Assembly (NCBI RefSeq): GCF_030127105.1
Contig: NZ_CP126162.1
Location: 414,762-478,761, forward strand
DNA length: 64,000 bases
Direction of reading: 5' to 3'
Source: Haloarcula pelagica
GTDB taxonomy: Archaea; Halobacteriota; Halobacteria; Halobacteriales; Haloarculaceae
Below the pieces are notes generated by a model that saw nothing but the letters and a program-made list of their open reading frames with translations, was not told where the DNA came from and ran no database searches. A program made the translations under genes and the position numbers. Positions 43,020-51,285 of the stretch are shown piece after piece. Within the stretch, counting starts at the first letter, position 1. Each line of letters opens with the position of its first letter.

Positions 43020-43373
43020 TTATCGCTCCCCCTCGATCAGGTCAGCAAGCTCCTCAATATGATTTCCAGCTAACCGCGCGAGGGCGTCGTGTTTCTCCCG
43101 CTTTGGGACATCTCTCAAGCCCCGGTTTCGGAGCTCTAGATCCAGTTCCGCCAGTGCATCGCCCAACTCATCGAGAGAGGACGGTCGAGCGTATATCGCA
43201 TCTTGCTTTGTATCGTCAAAGCTGAACGCTGGGCCACCTGATGGCTCTGTCTCGGTGCTCGTTGCTGTCGAGGTAGTTGTCTCGGTTGTGTCGCTCTGGG
43301 TAGAGTCAGAGCTTGAATCAGTATCGTCGTTATCCTGCTCATCCAGAGCATCGTTGAGGTCGTCGAAGGCCAT
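43020..43373 (-). CDS. Small acidic partner of the second ParA
   Basis: A 117-residue protein with a Thr/Ser/Asp/Glu-rich disordered N-terminus (1-55) and a C-terminal domain Y-A-R-P-S-S...K-R-E-K-H-D-A-L-A-R-L-A. It is translationally linked to the ParA remnant (stop and start overlap at 43373). The architecture parallels the 41.1-kb gene. With its ParA broken it may be orphaned. Confidence 0.7.
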   Translation of the reverse strand: MAFDDLNDALDEQDNDDTDSSSDSTQSDTTETTTSTATSTETEPSGGPAFSFDDTKQDAIYARPSSLDELGDALAELDLELRNRGLRDVPKREKHDALARLAGNHIEELADLIEGER

Positions 43374-44053
43374 CAGCGCTGCACCTCCCCAGCCTCCACG
43401 ATCTGAGCGAGTTCATCATAACACGTCAGTTGATCACACGTCGAGTCGTGGTCACGCAGCGGGAGTCCTGCATCGTTCGCATTATCGATTGCTCCTCGAT
43501 GTCGGATTCCTGGGAGAGCACCGTCATAGTCGCCGCTGTCAACAGCATCCCAGTCATCCTCAGAGAGATACGCATAGTTCGGAACATGACGAGCGACTGC
43601 ATCGCGTGTAGTCAGCTCGCGCAGGAGACGTCGGTCCCGAGTATCCTGGTCGATACGGTCCGAGAGATCTGTTGGTGTAACAGCCAGAATATTCAGGTCG
43701 AAGTACTCTCGTGCCTCCATTACGAGCCGCTGAATCGTGTTCGTCAATCCGCTCTCGTAGCCGTTTTCTGGCCGAAGCGGAATGATGATGTTCCCGGTTG
43801 CGTACATCGCATTATCGTTGAGTTTCCCTCGGTTCGCTGGACAGTCGATGATGATGTACTCGTAGTCTGAATCGAGGACCTCGTCGACCAGATTTTCTTT
43901 CAATCGCGTTGTGCCCATGGTGGCCTCTTTGAGACCCGACTGGACATCCTCCAGCGCGACGTGTGCTGGGAACAGATCCAGGCCATCGACGACGTCAACG
44001 GTGTACTGACGTGGATCAGCCCCATCAAGTAGTACCTCGGCCGCGTGGCATCC
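43373..44053 (-). pseudogene. parA: ParA-type ATPase, N-terminus lost to an insertion sequence
   Basis: The C-terminal 225 or so residues of a second ParA. It has D-Y-E-Y-I-I-I-D-C-P-A-N-R-G as Walker B and I-I-P-L-R-P-E-N-G. The reading frame runs directly into the left end of the IS4-type element at 44054, and the Walker A segment is missing from the window, including beyond the other end of the element. The remaining protein would be inactive as an ATPase. Confidence 0.8.
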
Positions 44054-44116
44054 GTCTTTAGTTAGTCGAGAAACCGCGTGACAGCGACGGCTTATCGAGG
44101 CTTCTTTTCGAGAGGA

Positions 44117-44155
44117 ATGAGGAGGCAACGGCTGTGCACACCAAAGCCTCCTCAT
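44117..44155 (+). promoter_or_regulatory. Stem-loop over the transposase start region
   Basis: ATGAGGAGGC (44117-44126) and GCCTCCTCAT (44146-44155) form a 10-base perfect inverted repeat with a 19-base loop. The GTG at 44134 is in the loop and the ATG at 44164 lies just after the stem. Such structures can limit translation of transposases read from outside promoters. Confidence 0.5.
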
Positions 44156-44163
44156 CGAGAATC

Positions 44164-45438
44164 ATGCGTCGGCTCACTACACTGTTTCCCTCCGAGTTCC
44201 TCGAAGAGCACGCCGAGGAACTCGGCGTAGTCGAACGAAACAGAAAGGCGCAGATGCCCGCCCTCGTGTGGTCATTCGTGTTCGGCTTCGCCGCAGGCGA
44301 GAGCCGAACACTTGCTGGCTTCCGGCGTAGCTACAACGCCACTGCCGATGAGACGCTCTCTCCCGGCGGATTCCATCAGCGGTTGACGCCAGCTTTTGCG
44401 GAGTACCTCCGCGACCTCGTCGAGCACGGCATCGACGAGGTCGCTGTTCCTGACGCTGTTGACATCGATATCGACCGATTCAAAGACGTGATGATCGCCG
44501 ATGGAACCGTGCTGCGGTTGCATCGGCTTCTCTCAGATGAGTTCGAACCACGGCGAGGGGAGCAGGGTGGAGCGCGGCTCCACCTGCTCCACAACGTCAC
44601 CGACCAGACAATTAATCGGTTCAGCGTCACTGACGAGAAAACACACGACAGCACCGAGTTTTCCACAGGATCGTGGCTGGAAGACCGGTTGGTGCTGTTC
44701 GATCAGGCATACTTCAAGTACCGCCGCTTTGCGCTGATTGACGAGAACGACGGCTACTTCGTGAGTCGGCTGAAACCGAACGCAAACCCGGAGATAACGG
44801 CGGAATTGCGGGAATGGCGTGGCGACGCCATTCCCTTGGAAGGGGAGAAGATCCAGAATGTCGTAGACGATCTCTACCGCGAGTACATTGATGTCGAGGT
44901 CGAAGCGACGTTTCAGCGACGCGAGTACGCGGGCACGCAATCATACGATAGCAAGACATTCCGTGTCGTCGGCGTCCGTGACGAGGACGCCGACGACTAC
45001 CATCTCTACATTACGAATCTCCCGAGAGAGGAGTTTCTGCCGGCAGATCTGGCGACGATCTATCGCTGTCGGTGGGAGGTAGAACTGCTGTTTCGTGAGC
45101 TGAAGACGCAATATGAACTGGATGAGTTCGACACAAGCAAGACGTATATCGTGGAAATTCTGCTGTACGCGGCGTTGCTGTCGCTGTTAGTGAGCCGTGA
45201 TCTGTTGGATCTGGTTACCGAGCAAGCCGACGACGAGATCGTGTTTCCGCCGGAACGCTGGGCGGCGACCTTCCGGTCGCACGCCCAGGTTATCCTCCAT
45301 GAACTCGGTGAGTTTCTCGGCTACTCACCACCGCCACTGCTGGAGCGACTGATCGAAGATGCCCAGAAGATCCATCAGCAACGACCGATCTTACAAGAGA
45401 CGCTCGCTACCGCTACGCAACCGAGGTGTGAGGCCTAA
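44164..45438 (+). CDS. IS4-family transposase (DDE)
   Basis: A 424-residue transposase. Catalytic acids are read in M-I-A-D-G-T-V-L-R-L (first Asp), L-F-D-Q-A-Y-F-K-Y-R (second Asp) and the Y-R-C-R-W-E-V-E-L-L-F-R-E-L-K block (Glu), the classical IS4 layout. ISH8-type elements of haloarchaea have similar length and arrangement. The ATG at 44164 is used; a GTG ten codons earlier is possible. Its stop lies inside the right inverted end. Confidence 0.9.
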   Translation: MRRLTTLFPSEFLEEHAEELGVVERNRKAQMPALVWSFVFGFAAGESRTLAGFRRSYNATADETLSPGGFHQRLTPAFAEYLRDLVEHGIDEVAVPDAVDIDIDRFKDVMIADGTVLRLHRLLSDEFEPRRGEQGGARLHLLHNVTDQTINRFSVTDEKTHDSTEFSTGSWLEDRLVLFDQAYFKYRRFALIDENDGYFVSRLKPNANPEITAELREWRGDAIPLEGEKIQNVVDDLYREYIDVEVEATFQRREYAGTQSYDSKTFRVVGVRDEDADDYHLYITNLPREEFLPADLATIYRCRWEVELLFRELKTQYELDEFDTSKTYIVEILLYAALLSLLVSRDLLDLVTEQADDEIVFPPERWAATFRSHAQVILHELGEFLGYSPPPLLERLIEDAQKIHQQRPILQETLATATQPRCEA

Positions 45439-45504
45439 CTAAAGACCAATGTTGTGCGGATTTTGGCGCTCTTCCAGAGCGTTGCCACTCCCAATCGGCG
45501 GACC

Positions 45505-47201
45505 CAGTGAGGACTTGTTGCTCAGTCAGGTGGTATCAATGCCGAGGCGACGATCTCGACACTCTCACCCGCGGTCAGCACGGGTGTGTAGTCCATCTCG
45601 CCCTTAACACTCGCTTTCAACAGGAAATCGGTCAGCCGCCAGATGTTGTAGAGCAAAACCGCGAACACGAAGTAGAACAGCCTCATTCTGTAATCCTTCG
45701 AGGAGGTCTTTGCAAGGAAGTCGCTCTTGATACTCTTGTACTCGTTTTCGATCTGCCAGCGACGGCTGTACCGCCGACAGAACGACTCGGCTTCCTCTGG
45801 GCCGACGCGGAGGTTCGTGGCGAAGACAGTCGTTCCCTCAACACTCGTCGACGGGACGTACAGGAACTGCATCGAGTGACTGCCCGATTCGACGTGAACG
45901 GACGCCGATTCAACCGCCACTCCTTGCCCATCGGCATCCATCGTTTCGATGACCTCGCGCTCAGTGCTGTTGATCCGCTTCGGGATGAGATAGTTAACTC
46001 CGAGATTCGAGAGCGTCTGGTAGACGTTCTTGGAATCGAACTCACGATCACACAGCACTGTCTCCACAGGGACGTGTTCTTTCGCTCGTTGAACGAGTCG
46101 CCGGACGACACGATGAACCTGATTTGGCGGATTCCTGTCCCACGCTGAGCTTTCCCGAACCGGCTCCACAGCGAGCACGAGCGGGATGTTCGCGCCGACA
46201 ATCGAGAGTGTCGCGAATTTGAATGCCCGCTCTTCTTCCTCCTTCGTCCCACTGACCATCGACATCCCTTCTACGTCGCCGTAGTACGGGATTGTCGTGA
46301 TGTCGATTGCCGCAGTCACCGGCCGCCGCAACGATGTCTCCGAGGCAATAGCCGAGAGCAATCGGTCGCTGGCCTGATCGAACCCCTCGATAAGCGCTTC
46401 CGACTCGAATTGCTTGACTGCCCGCAGATGCGTGTCCCCATGCGGGCCATATTCCTCGCCACGACGATACTGAAACCGTGCGGCACCCTGAGCGGTGCCA
46501 CAGCGGACCATCCCCATGAACGCCTGGAGTTCGAAGAACTGCGTATCCTCGTAGGAGGCATTCTGCGCTCGACCGGAGTCAAATCCGCCGAAACCGTGCT
46601 CCCGTGCGAGGCGTGTCGTCCGGTGAATTTGCTCGTCTGAAAACTCAGCGCCCACAGACTCGTCCTGCTCATCGTCGTCGGCCGACTCCGGGGTTGTGTC
46701 GGTAACCTCCTCTTTCGGGCGCACTGCGGTGACTGAGGGACCGTAGTCGTGGATTTCTTTGACCACGTAGTGAGCAGCGACGGTCACGTACTCCCGAACC
46801 CCGTCGTCGAATCGGTTCCGCCAAGCGCGAGAGAGTACGGCCTCGTCGGGAACGTGGTCTAGCCCGAATGGTTCAGCGAGTTCCTGGTACGTTTCGAGGG
46901 TTCGGTAACTGTCGCCCGTTATTTCCCGGTATATGAACAGCCGGAGCACCCCCTGGAACGAATCTGGTGCTGGGTGCCAGTCTGGATATCGGTCTACTAG
47001 CTCATCCGTGAGTAGTGTAACTTCGCTTAGTGAGGTCTGAAGTGACGCTCCCTTGCGCAATGTTTCTACGATTTCGATACCAGTTTTGTACGCGTCCGTC
47101 TTTCTGCTGGCTTGGTCCGAGATTAAAACGTTCTCCATGGCGGATCAATTCGAGCAGTAGTGTCTCAATCACACTCCTCGGGATTTCCCAGATGTTCACT
47201 G
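45505..47201. mobile_element. Insertion sequence around the second transposase (ends approximate)
   Basis: CAGTGA at 45505-45510 and TCACTG at 47196-47201 bracket the transposase and are inverted, but only these six bases match well, so the ends are tentative. The right side touches the stop of the ABC exporter gene (47203), which may have been reshaped by the insertion. Confidence 0.35.
45522..47138 (-). CDS. Second DDE transposase, unclassified large type
   Basis: A 538-residue transposase. Candidate DDE residues lie in A-I-D-I-T-T-I-P-Y-Y, L-C-D-R-E-F-D-S-K and Y-S-R-R-W-Q-I-E-N-E-Y-K-S-I-K-S. The last block, with downstream L-L-Y-N-I-W-R-L-T-D, is typical of IS4-superfamily transposases of haloarchaea, but I cannot place it in a named ISH group. 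It is intact and orientated opposite to its neighbour. Confidence 0.8.
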   Translation of the reverse strand: MENVLISDQASRKTDAYKTGIEIVETLRKGASLQTSLSEVTLLTDELVDRYPDWHPAPDSFQGVLRLFIYREITGDSYRTLETYQELAEPFGLDHVPDEAVLSRAWRNRFDDGVREYVTVAAHYVVKEIHDYGPSVTAVRPKEEVTDTTPESADDDEQDESVGAEFSDEQIHRTTRLAREHGFGGFDSGRAQNASYEDTQFFELQAFMGMVRCGTAQGAARFQYRRGEEYGPHGDTHLRAVKQFESEALIEGFDQASDRLLSAIASETSLRRPVTAAIDITTIPYYGDVEGMSMVSGTKEEEERAFKFATLSIVGANIPLVLAVEPVRESSAWDRNPPNQVHRVVRRLVQRAKEHVPVETVLCDREFDSKNVYQTLSNLGVNYLIPKRINSTEREVIETMDADGQGVAVESASVHVESGSHSMQFLYVPSTSVEGTTVFATNLRVGPEEAESFCRRYSRRWQIENEYKSIKSDFLAKTSSKDYRMRLFYFVFAVLLYNIWRLTDFLLKASVKGEMDYTPVLTAGESVEIVASALIPPD

Positions 47202-47202
47202 C

Positions 47203-49137
47203 TCATGGTGAATGAACCTCGGCATTTGTGCCAGTGAATGCATCGTCTTTCGGTTGTAGATTCCCGAGTTGGATCTGCCAGAGTGTCGAGTAGAGACCAT
47301 CTGCGTCCAGAAGTTCTTCGTGGGTACCCTGTTCAACGAGTTCACCTTCGTCCAGTACGAGGATACGGTCGGCATTGCGGACCGTCGACAGTTGATGCGC
47401 AACAGCGAACGTAGTCTTGCCTTCCGTGTGGAGTGTGAGATTCTGCTGAATTGCCGCTTCAGTCTCGTTGTCCACGTGGCTCGTTGCTTCATCAAGAATC
47501 AAGATATCGTGATCGTGGAGGAGCGCACGTGCGATGGCGATTCGCTGGCGCTGACCGCCGGATAACTTAACCCCGCGTTCGCCGACCATCGTGTCGTAGC
47601 CGTCCTCAAGATCTCGAACGAACGAGTCGGCACCGGCTGCCGATGCCGCTGCACGGATGTCGTCCTTATCGGCTTCTGGCCGACCGTACCCGATGTTCTC
47701 GGCCACAGTTCCGTAGAAAATATACGGTTCTTGAGAGACGTATCCGATGGACTTTCGCAACGAACCAAGGGAGATATCCTGAACGTCACGTCCATCGACA
47801 CGGACCGTGCCGCTGTCCGGGTCGTAGAAGCGCAGCAGGAGTTTCAGGAGCGTCGACTTCCCCGCACCTGTCCGTCCGACGACGCCGACGTACTCGCCCG
47901 GTTCGACATCGAACGAGACATCCTCGAGAACTCGCTCGGTATCTTGCTTGGAGTCATTCCCGTAACTGAAGCTGACGTTTTCGTAGTCAATGTCACCCTC
48001 GATGTCGTCGCTGGCCGACGATCCGTCCGTGGTCTCTGAGCCGGAATCGGCGTCCATGAGGCCGAATATACGTTCGCCAGCGGCCTGTGCGTACTGATAG
48101 CCGTTGATGATCTGGCCCATGCGACGCATCGGATAGATGAATCTCTGTGAGTAATTGAGAAAGAGCACCAGTGTACCGGCAGTGAGTGTCGTCCCTTCGT
48201 AGAAGGCCATGGGCGGTGAGCCTGTGACGACCCACCACCCGCCGATGCCGAACACCGAGATGTACCCGGCCGCCGTCATCAGCTGCATCGTCGGGAAGTA
48301 GAGAATTCGTGTCGTGATCGCGTTCCACTGTGTATCGAGATATTCAGCCGACGCCTCGGTGACCCGGTTTCGTTCGAACGGTTCCCTGGCGAAGGCTTTG
48401 ACTGTAGTGATACCACTGACATTATTTTCGAGACGGCTGTTGAGTTTCCCGACACTCTTCCTGACCCTGCGGTATTTCGGACCGATCGACTGGACGAACC
48501 AGTGACTAAGAAAGCCAAGGAGTGGGATGGTCAGTACGGGGATGAGCGCGAGCTTCCAATTGATCAACAACATAATCACGCCCATTCCTCCCACACGAAC
48601 GACGATCACAACGAGATTATTGAGGTGCGTCGTGAGAAATTCCTCGAGCTGATTGACGTCGTTGTTTAGAATACTCATAATGTCACCAGTCTGATGCTCG
48701 TCGAAGAACGTCACCGGACGACCTTGTACCGCCTCGTACGTATCGACGCGAAGCGAGTGCTGGACGTGCTGGGCGAAGCTGTTCCACATGTAGCTGTTGA
48801 GCCAGCCGAGCGCCGAGTTGAGAGCGTAGACGACAGCCATGATACCCAGCACCAGCAGGAACTGTTCGCCAGTGCTCTCTGGGAGCCACCGCGTGGGGAC
48901 CAGTGGGAGAGCGAACGGCGTGGTGTCGAAAAACAGTGAATCGATCGCGACCGCCAACACGACGGTCGGTATCAGTTCCATCACCATCCGGAGGACGCTC
49001 GCGATCGTTCCGACGACGAATTTCGGAAGTTCCGCCTGACCGTAGGTCGTGAACAGTTTCCAGAAGGGACGAGTGTCCCGATCTCGGACGTTCGAGAGCC
49101 CGTCCGCCTCCGAATCCGGCATTCCAGGCTTTGACAT
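47203..49137 (-). CDS. ABC exporter, fused membrane and ATPase domains (MsbA/Lmr-like)
   Basis: A 644-residue half-transporter. Six membrane helices occupy about 35-340. The nucleotide-binding domain has G-R-T-G-A-G-K-S-T, S-G-G-Q-R-Q-R-I-A and I-L-I-L-D-E-A-T-S-H. The family exports drugs or lipids as a dimer. It is divergent from a TetR regulator with operator-like repeats in between, a common drug-efflux layout. The start is at 49135-49137. Its C-terminus abuts an insertion element and may be slightly altered. Confidence 0.93.
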   Translation of the reverse strand: MSKPGMPDSEADGLSNVRDRDTRPFWKLFTTYGQAELPKFVVGTIASVLRMVMELIPTVVLAVAIDSLFFDTTPFALPLVPTRWLPESTGEQFLLVLGIMAVVYALNSALGWLNSYMWNSFAQHVQHSLRVDTYEAVQGRPVTFFDEHQTGDIMSILNNDVNQLEEFLTTHLNNLVVIVVRVGGMGVIMLLINWKLALIPVLTIPLLGFLSHWFVQSIGPKYRRVRKSVGKLNSRLENNVSGITTVKAFAREPFERNRVTEASAEYLDTQWNAITTRILYFPTMQLMTAAGYISVFGIGGWWVVTGSPPMAFYEGTTLTAGTLVLFLNYSQRFIYPMRRMGQIINGYQYAQAAGERIFGLMDADSGSETTDGSSASDDIEGDIDYENVSFSYGNDSKQDTERVLEDVSFDVEPGEYVGVVGRTGAGKSTLLKLLLRFYDPDSGTVRVDGRDVQDISLGSLRKSIGYVSQEPYIFYGTVAENIGYGRPEADKDDIRAAASAAGADSFVRDLEDGYDTMVGERGVKLSGGQRQRIAIARALLHDHDILILDEATSHVDNETEAAIQQNLTLHTEGKTTFAVAHQLSTVRNADRILVLDEGELVEQGTHEELLDADGLYSTLWQIQLGNLQPKDDAFTGTNAEVHSP

Positions 49138-49142
49138 TAGAC

Positions 49143-49160
49143 TAACAGTGCTGACAGCAT
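49143..49160. promoter_or_regulatory. Operator-like site near the exporter start
   Basis: ACTAACAGTGCTGACAGC shares its first eight bases with the palindrome at 49235-49252. It lies between the exporter start (49137) and its minus-strand TATA (TTTTTTATATATG, about 49162-49174), a suitable place for repression by the divergent TetR protein. Confidence 0.5.
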
Positions 49161-49234
49161 ATATAAAAAAGAGTTGGTCTATTCTCGCGTGATTGCCGGT
49201 CTAGGGCCAGTCGAACGACAAATATAAGTCGTTG

Positions 49235-49252
49235 ACTAACAGCTATGTTAGT
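49235..49252. promoter_or_regulatory. TetR-type operator next to the TetR start
   Basis: ACTAAC-AGCTAT-GTTAGT is an inverted repeat with six-base arms and a six-base spacer, ending directly before the ATG of the TetR gene at 49253. A TATA box (AAATATAAG, 49220-49228) is 26 bases upstream of that ATG, so the repressor would sit over its own transcription start. Confidence 0.65.
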
Positions 49253-49899
49253 ATGGGTGCTCGCGACCAGTCCGGTGATAACCAGCCCGAGTCCAAGGAC
49301 GCCATCATGGAGGCGACGTTCAAAGCACTGTCCAAGCACGGGTATGCGGATCTCTCGATGCAGGATATCGCTGACGAGTTCGACAAGAGCCGGTCGCTGC
49401 TGCACTACCATTACGATACCCGCGAAGACCTCATTCTCGCCTTCGTGGACGACCTCATCGGGCACAAGGAATCACAACTGGCGCGCACGGAAGCAGAGGA
49501 GCCACCGGAACGCCTCCTCGAATATCTCGACCAATTCACGCTCAGGGCCGACCACCATCACGGGTTCGCGGTCGCGTTGTTCGAACTTCGTCTGCAGGCA
49601 CTCCGCGACGACCGGCTCAGGGAGAAGCTGGCCAAGCACTATCAGCGCAACATCGAGACGGCGGCGGATATCATCTCTGACGGTGTCGAGACCGGTGTCT
49701 TTCGCTCCGTCGATCCCTCCCAGGTGGCGGAGACGATCTACAACGCCATCCAGGGGGCGGCCTTCTGCGAGGTGGTCCTCGGTTTCGAGGGGCGATCCAG
49801 CGGATGCGAGACAGCATCGTCGAATTCGTGGTCGGTGATCTGGTTTCCACCGCAACGCTGCTGGCAGAGAACACCGAGTCGGCCACACATCCTCGGTAA
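49253..49899 (+). pseudogene. TetR-family repressor, frameshifted near the C-terminus
   Basis: The first frame gives 180 residues with a TetR HTH (K-D-A-I-M-E-A-T-F-K-A-L-S-K-H-G-Y-A-D-L-S-M) and an alpha-helical ligand domain, then goes out of frame at GGGG (49789-49792). One added base continues as F-E-G-A-I-Q-R-M-R-D-S-I-V-E-F-V-V-G-D-L to a stop at 49897-49899, a normal TetR ending, total about 215 residues. It presumably represses the divergent exporter. The lesion may be a sequencing artefact. Confidence 0.8.
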
Positions 49900-49914
49900 A
49901 ACCGCTGACAAGTA

Positions 49915-49932
49915 GTTTAAGTCGACCTAAAC
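49915..49932. promoter_or_regulatory. Upstream iron-box-like palindrome
   Basis: GTTTAAGTCGACCTAAAC is an 18-base palindrome with one mismatched pair. It resembles the second box 34 bases downstream and lies before the siderophore-uptake TATA box (TTATAAAC, 49941-49948). Confidence 0.55.
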
Positions 49933-49948
49933 CATAGCAGTTATAAAC

Positions 49949-49966
49949 TTTTAGGCTAGCCTAAAA
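49949..49966. promoter_or_regulatory. Perfect 18-bp iron-regulator box
   Basis: TTTTAGGCTAGCCTAAAA is a perfect palindrome whose core TTAGG...CCTAA matches the DtxR/SirR-type iron boxes known in haloarchaea (Idr). It lies between the TATA box and the leaderless start at 49970, so binding by the iron-loaded repressor should block siderophore uptake when iron is plentiful. Confidence 0.75.
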
Positions 49967-49969
49967 CGT

Positions 49970-51283
49970 ATGAGTGGCCAAGATCACTCTCGTCAGTCGC
50001 GTCGAGACATCCTGATGAAAGGAAGCAGTGCACTCGCGGGAACCGTCTTGCTCGCGGGCTGTAGTGGAACCGAAGGTGCCGGAGGGCAAGCAGAAACGGA
50101 AACGGAGACGCCGACGGACACGGCGACGAGCACTCCCGGCGACGACTCGGACGGTACCGAAACCACTACCGAGAACCGCTACACAGCGGCGATGGAGCCC
50201 GTCGGCGAACTGACGCTCGACGAACCACCGGAGTTCGTTATCGGTGGCTGGGGGTTCGTCGCGGACGTCCTCACCGCCCTGGGCCACGGCGACAAGATCA
50301 AAGCCATGCGACGTGCGAACGGCGCGTTCTGGTTCACGAGGTTCTACGAGGAACTCCCCGGCGTTCCAGTTCGGGATCTCGTGGGGATGCCAGCGATCCA
50401 AACGAGGAGCCGCGATCTCAAGCGGGAGTATCTCTTCGGGCTTGACGCAGACCTGTTCGCGATCGACCCCAACACACTGATCGCTTCGCACGGTCTCAGC
50501 CACCAAGATATCAGTACCCTCGAAGATCGGGTCGCTCCGTTCTTTGGAAACGACAGCCGCGACAAACGAGGGACTGGATGGCCGAACTATCCGGACGAGG
50601 AGTCCTATCCGTACTATACGATTCCCGAATTCGTCGAGAAGTACGGGGAGCTGTTCGGCGAGCGCGAGAAGGCGGCGGAGCTCAACGAGTTCTACGAGAA
50701 CGCGATCGATCGCATCCTCTCCGACGTGCCCGACGAGAAGCGCAACGTCGCCCACATGAGTGCCATGCGAAACCCGGAAGACGCGGGATTCTACGCCGTG
50801 AGCCAGCCAACGCCGGACCACGACCTCCCGACGTACGCCCGGAAACAGTACCGTGAGATCGGGGTGGAAGACGCCTTCGCGGGTGAGTACGAAGGCGGGA
50901 CCCTCTCTCGTCACGGGAATCTCCAGATCGACTCCGAGAAGCTCGCCGCTATCGACCCCGAAGTCATCATCTTCTCCGAGGGGGTCCGGTTCAAATACGG
51001 CGACGAGGACCGGATGAACTACGGCAACCTCTACGGCGCGACGCTCGAGGTGATCAAGTCCGACCCCGTCACGAAGGGGATAACCGCCGTCAAGGAAGGT
51101 AATCTATACGCCGGTGGAACGGGGACCCAGGGGCCGATAATCAACCTCTTCCAGACGGAAATGCTCGCGAAACAGCTCTACCCCGAGACGTTCGGAGAGT
51201 GGCACGGAATCGGTGAGACGCCGACCGACGAACAGCTGTTCGACCGAGAGCGCCTCGCAGAGATCATCACGGGCACCGCGTAA
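49970..51283 (+). CDS. Siderophore-type ABC transporter substrate-binding lipoprotein
   Basis: A 437-residue exported protein. The Tat signal is S-R-R-D-I-L-M-K-G-S with lipobox L-A-G-C, followed by a Thr/Glu-rich linker and a FecB/BtuF-like periplasmic-binding domain. That domain has two lobes joined by a helix, with E-K-L-A-A-I-D-P-E-V-I-I near the second lobe. It captures ferric chelates outside the cell. It heads an iron-box-controlled operon with a FecCD permease and ATPase. Confidence 0.92.
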   Translation: MSGQDHSRQSRRDILMKGSSALAGTVLLAGCSGTEGAGGQAETETETPTDTATSTPGDDSDGTETTTENRYTAAMEPVGELTLDEPPEFVIGGWGFVADVLTALGHGDKIKAMRRANGAFWFTRFYEELPGVPVRDLVGMPAIQTRSRDLKREYLFGLDADLFAIDPNTLIASHGLSHQDISTLEDRVAPFFGNDSRDKRGTGWPNYPDEESYPYYTIPEFVEKYGELFGEREKAAELNEFYENAIDRILSDVPDEKRNVAHMSAMRNPEDAGFYAVSQPTPDHDLPTYARKQYREIGVEDAFAGEYEGGTLSRHGNLQIDSEKLAAIDPEVIIFSEGVRFKYGDEDRMNYGNLYGATLEVIKSDPVTKGITAVKEGNLYAGGTGTQGPIINLFQTEMLAKQLYPETFGEWHGIGETPTDEQLFDRERLAEIITGTA

Positions 51284-51285
51284 CG

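Larger units (their letters stand above)
44054..45446. mobile_element. IS4-family insertion sequence (ISH8-like)
   Basis: An element of about 1393 bases bounded by 12-base perfect inverted ends GTCTTTAGTTAG (44054-44065) and CTAACTAAAGAC (45435-45446). It carries one transposase gene. No target-site duplication is visible on comparing flanks (CGTGGCATCC left, CAATGTTGTG right), and the missing half of ParA is not on the right side. This implies a deletion or recombination after insertion. Confidence 0.75.
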
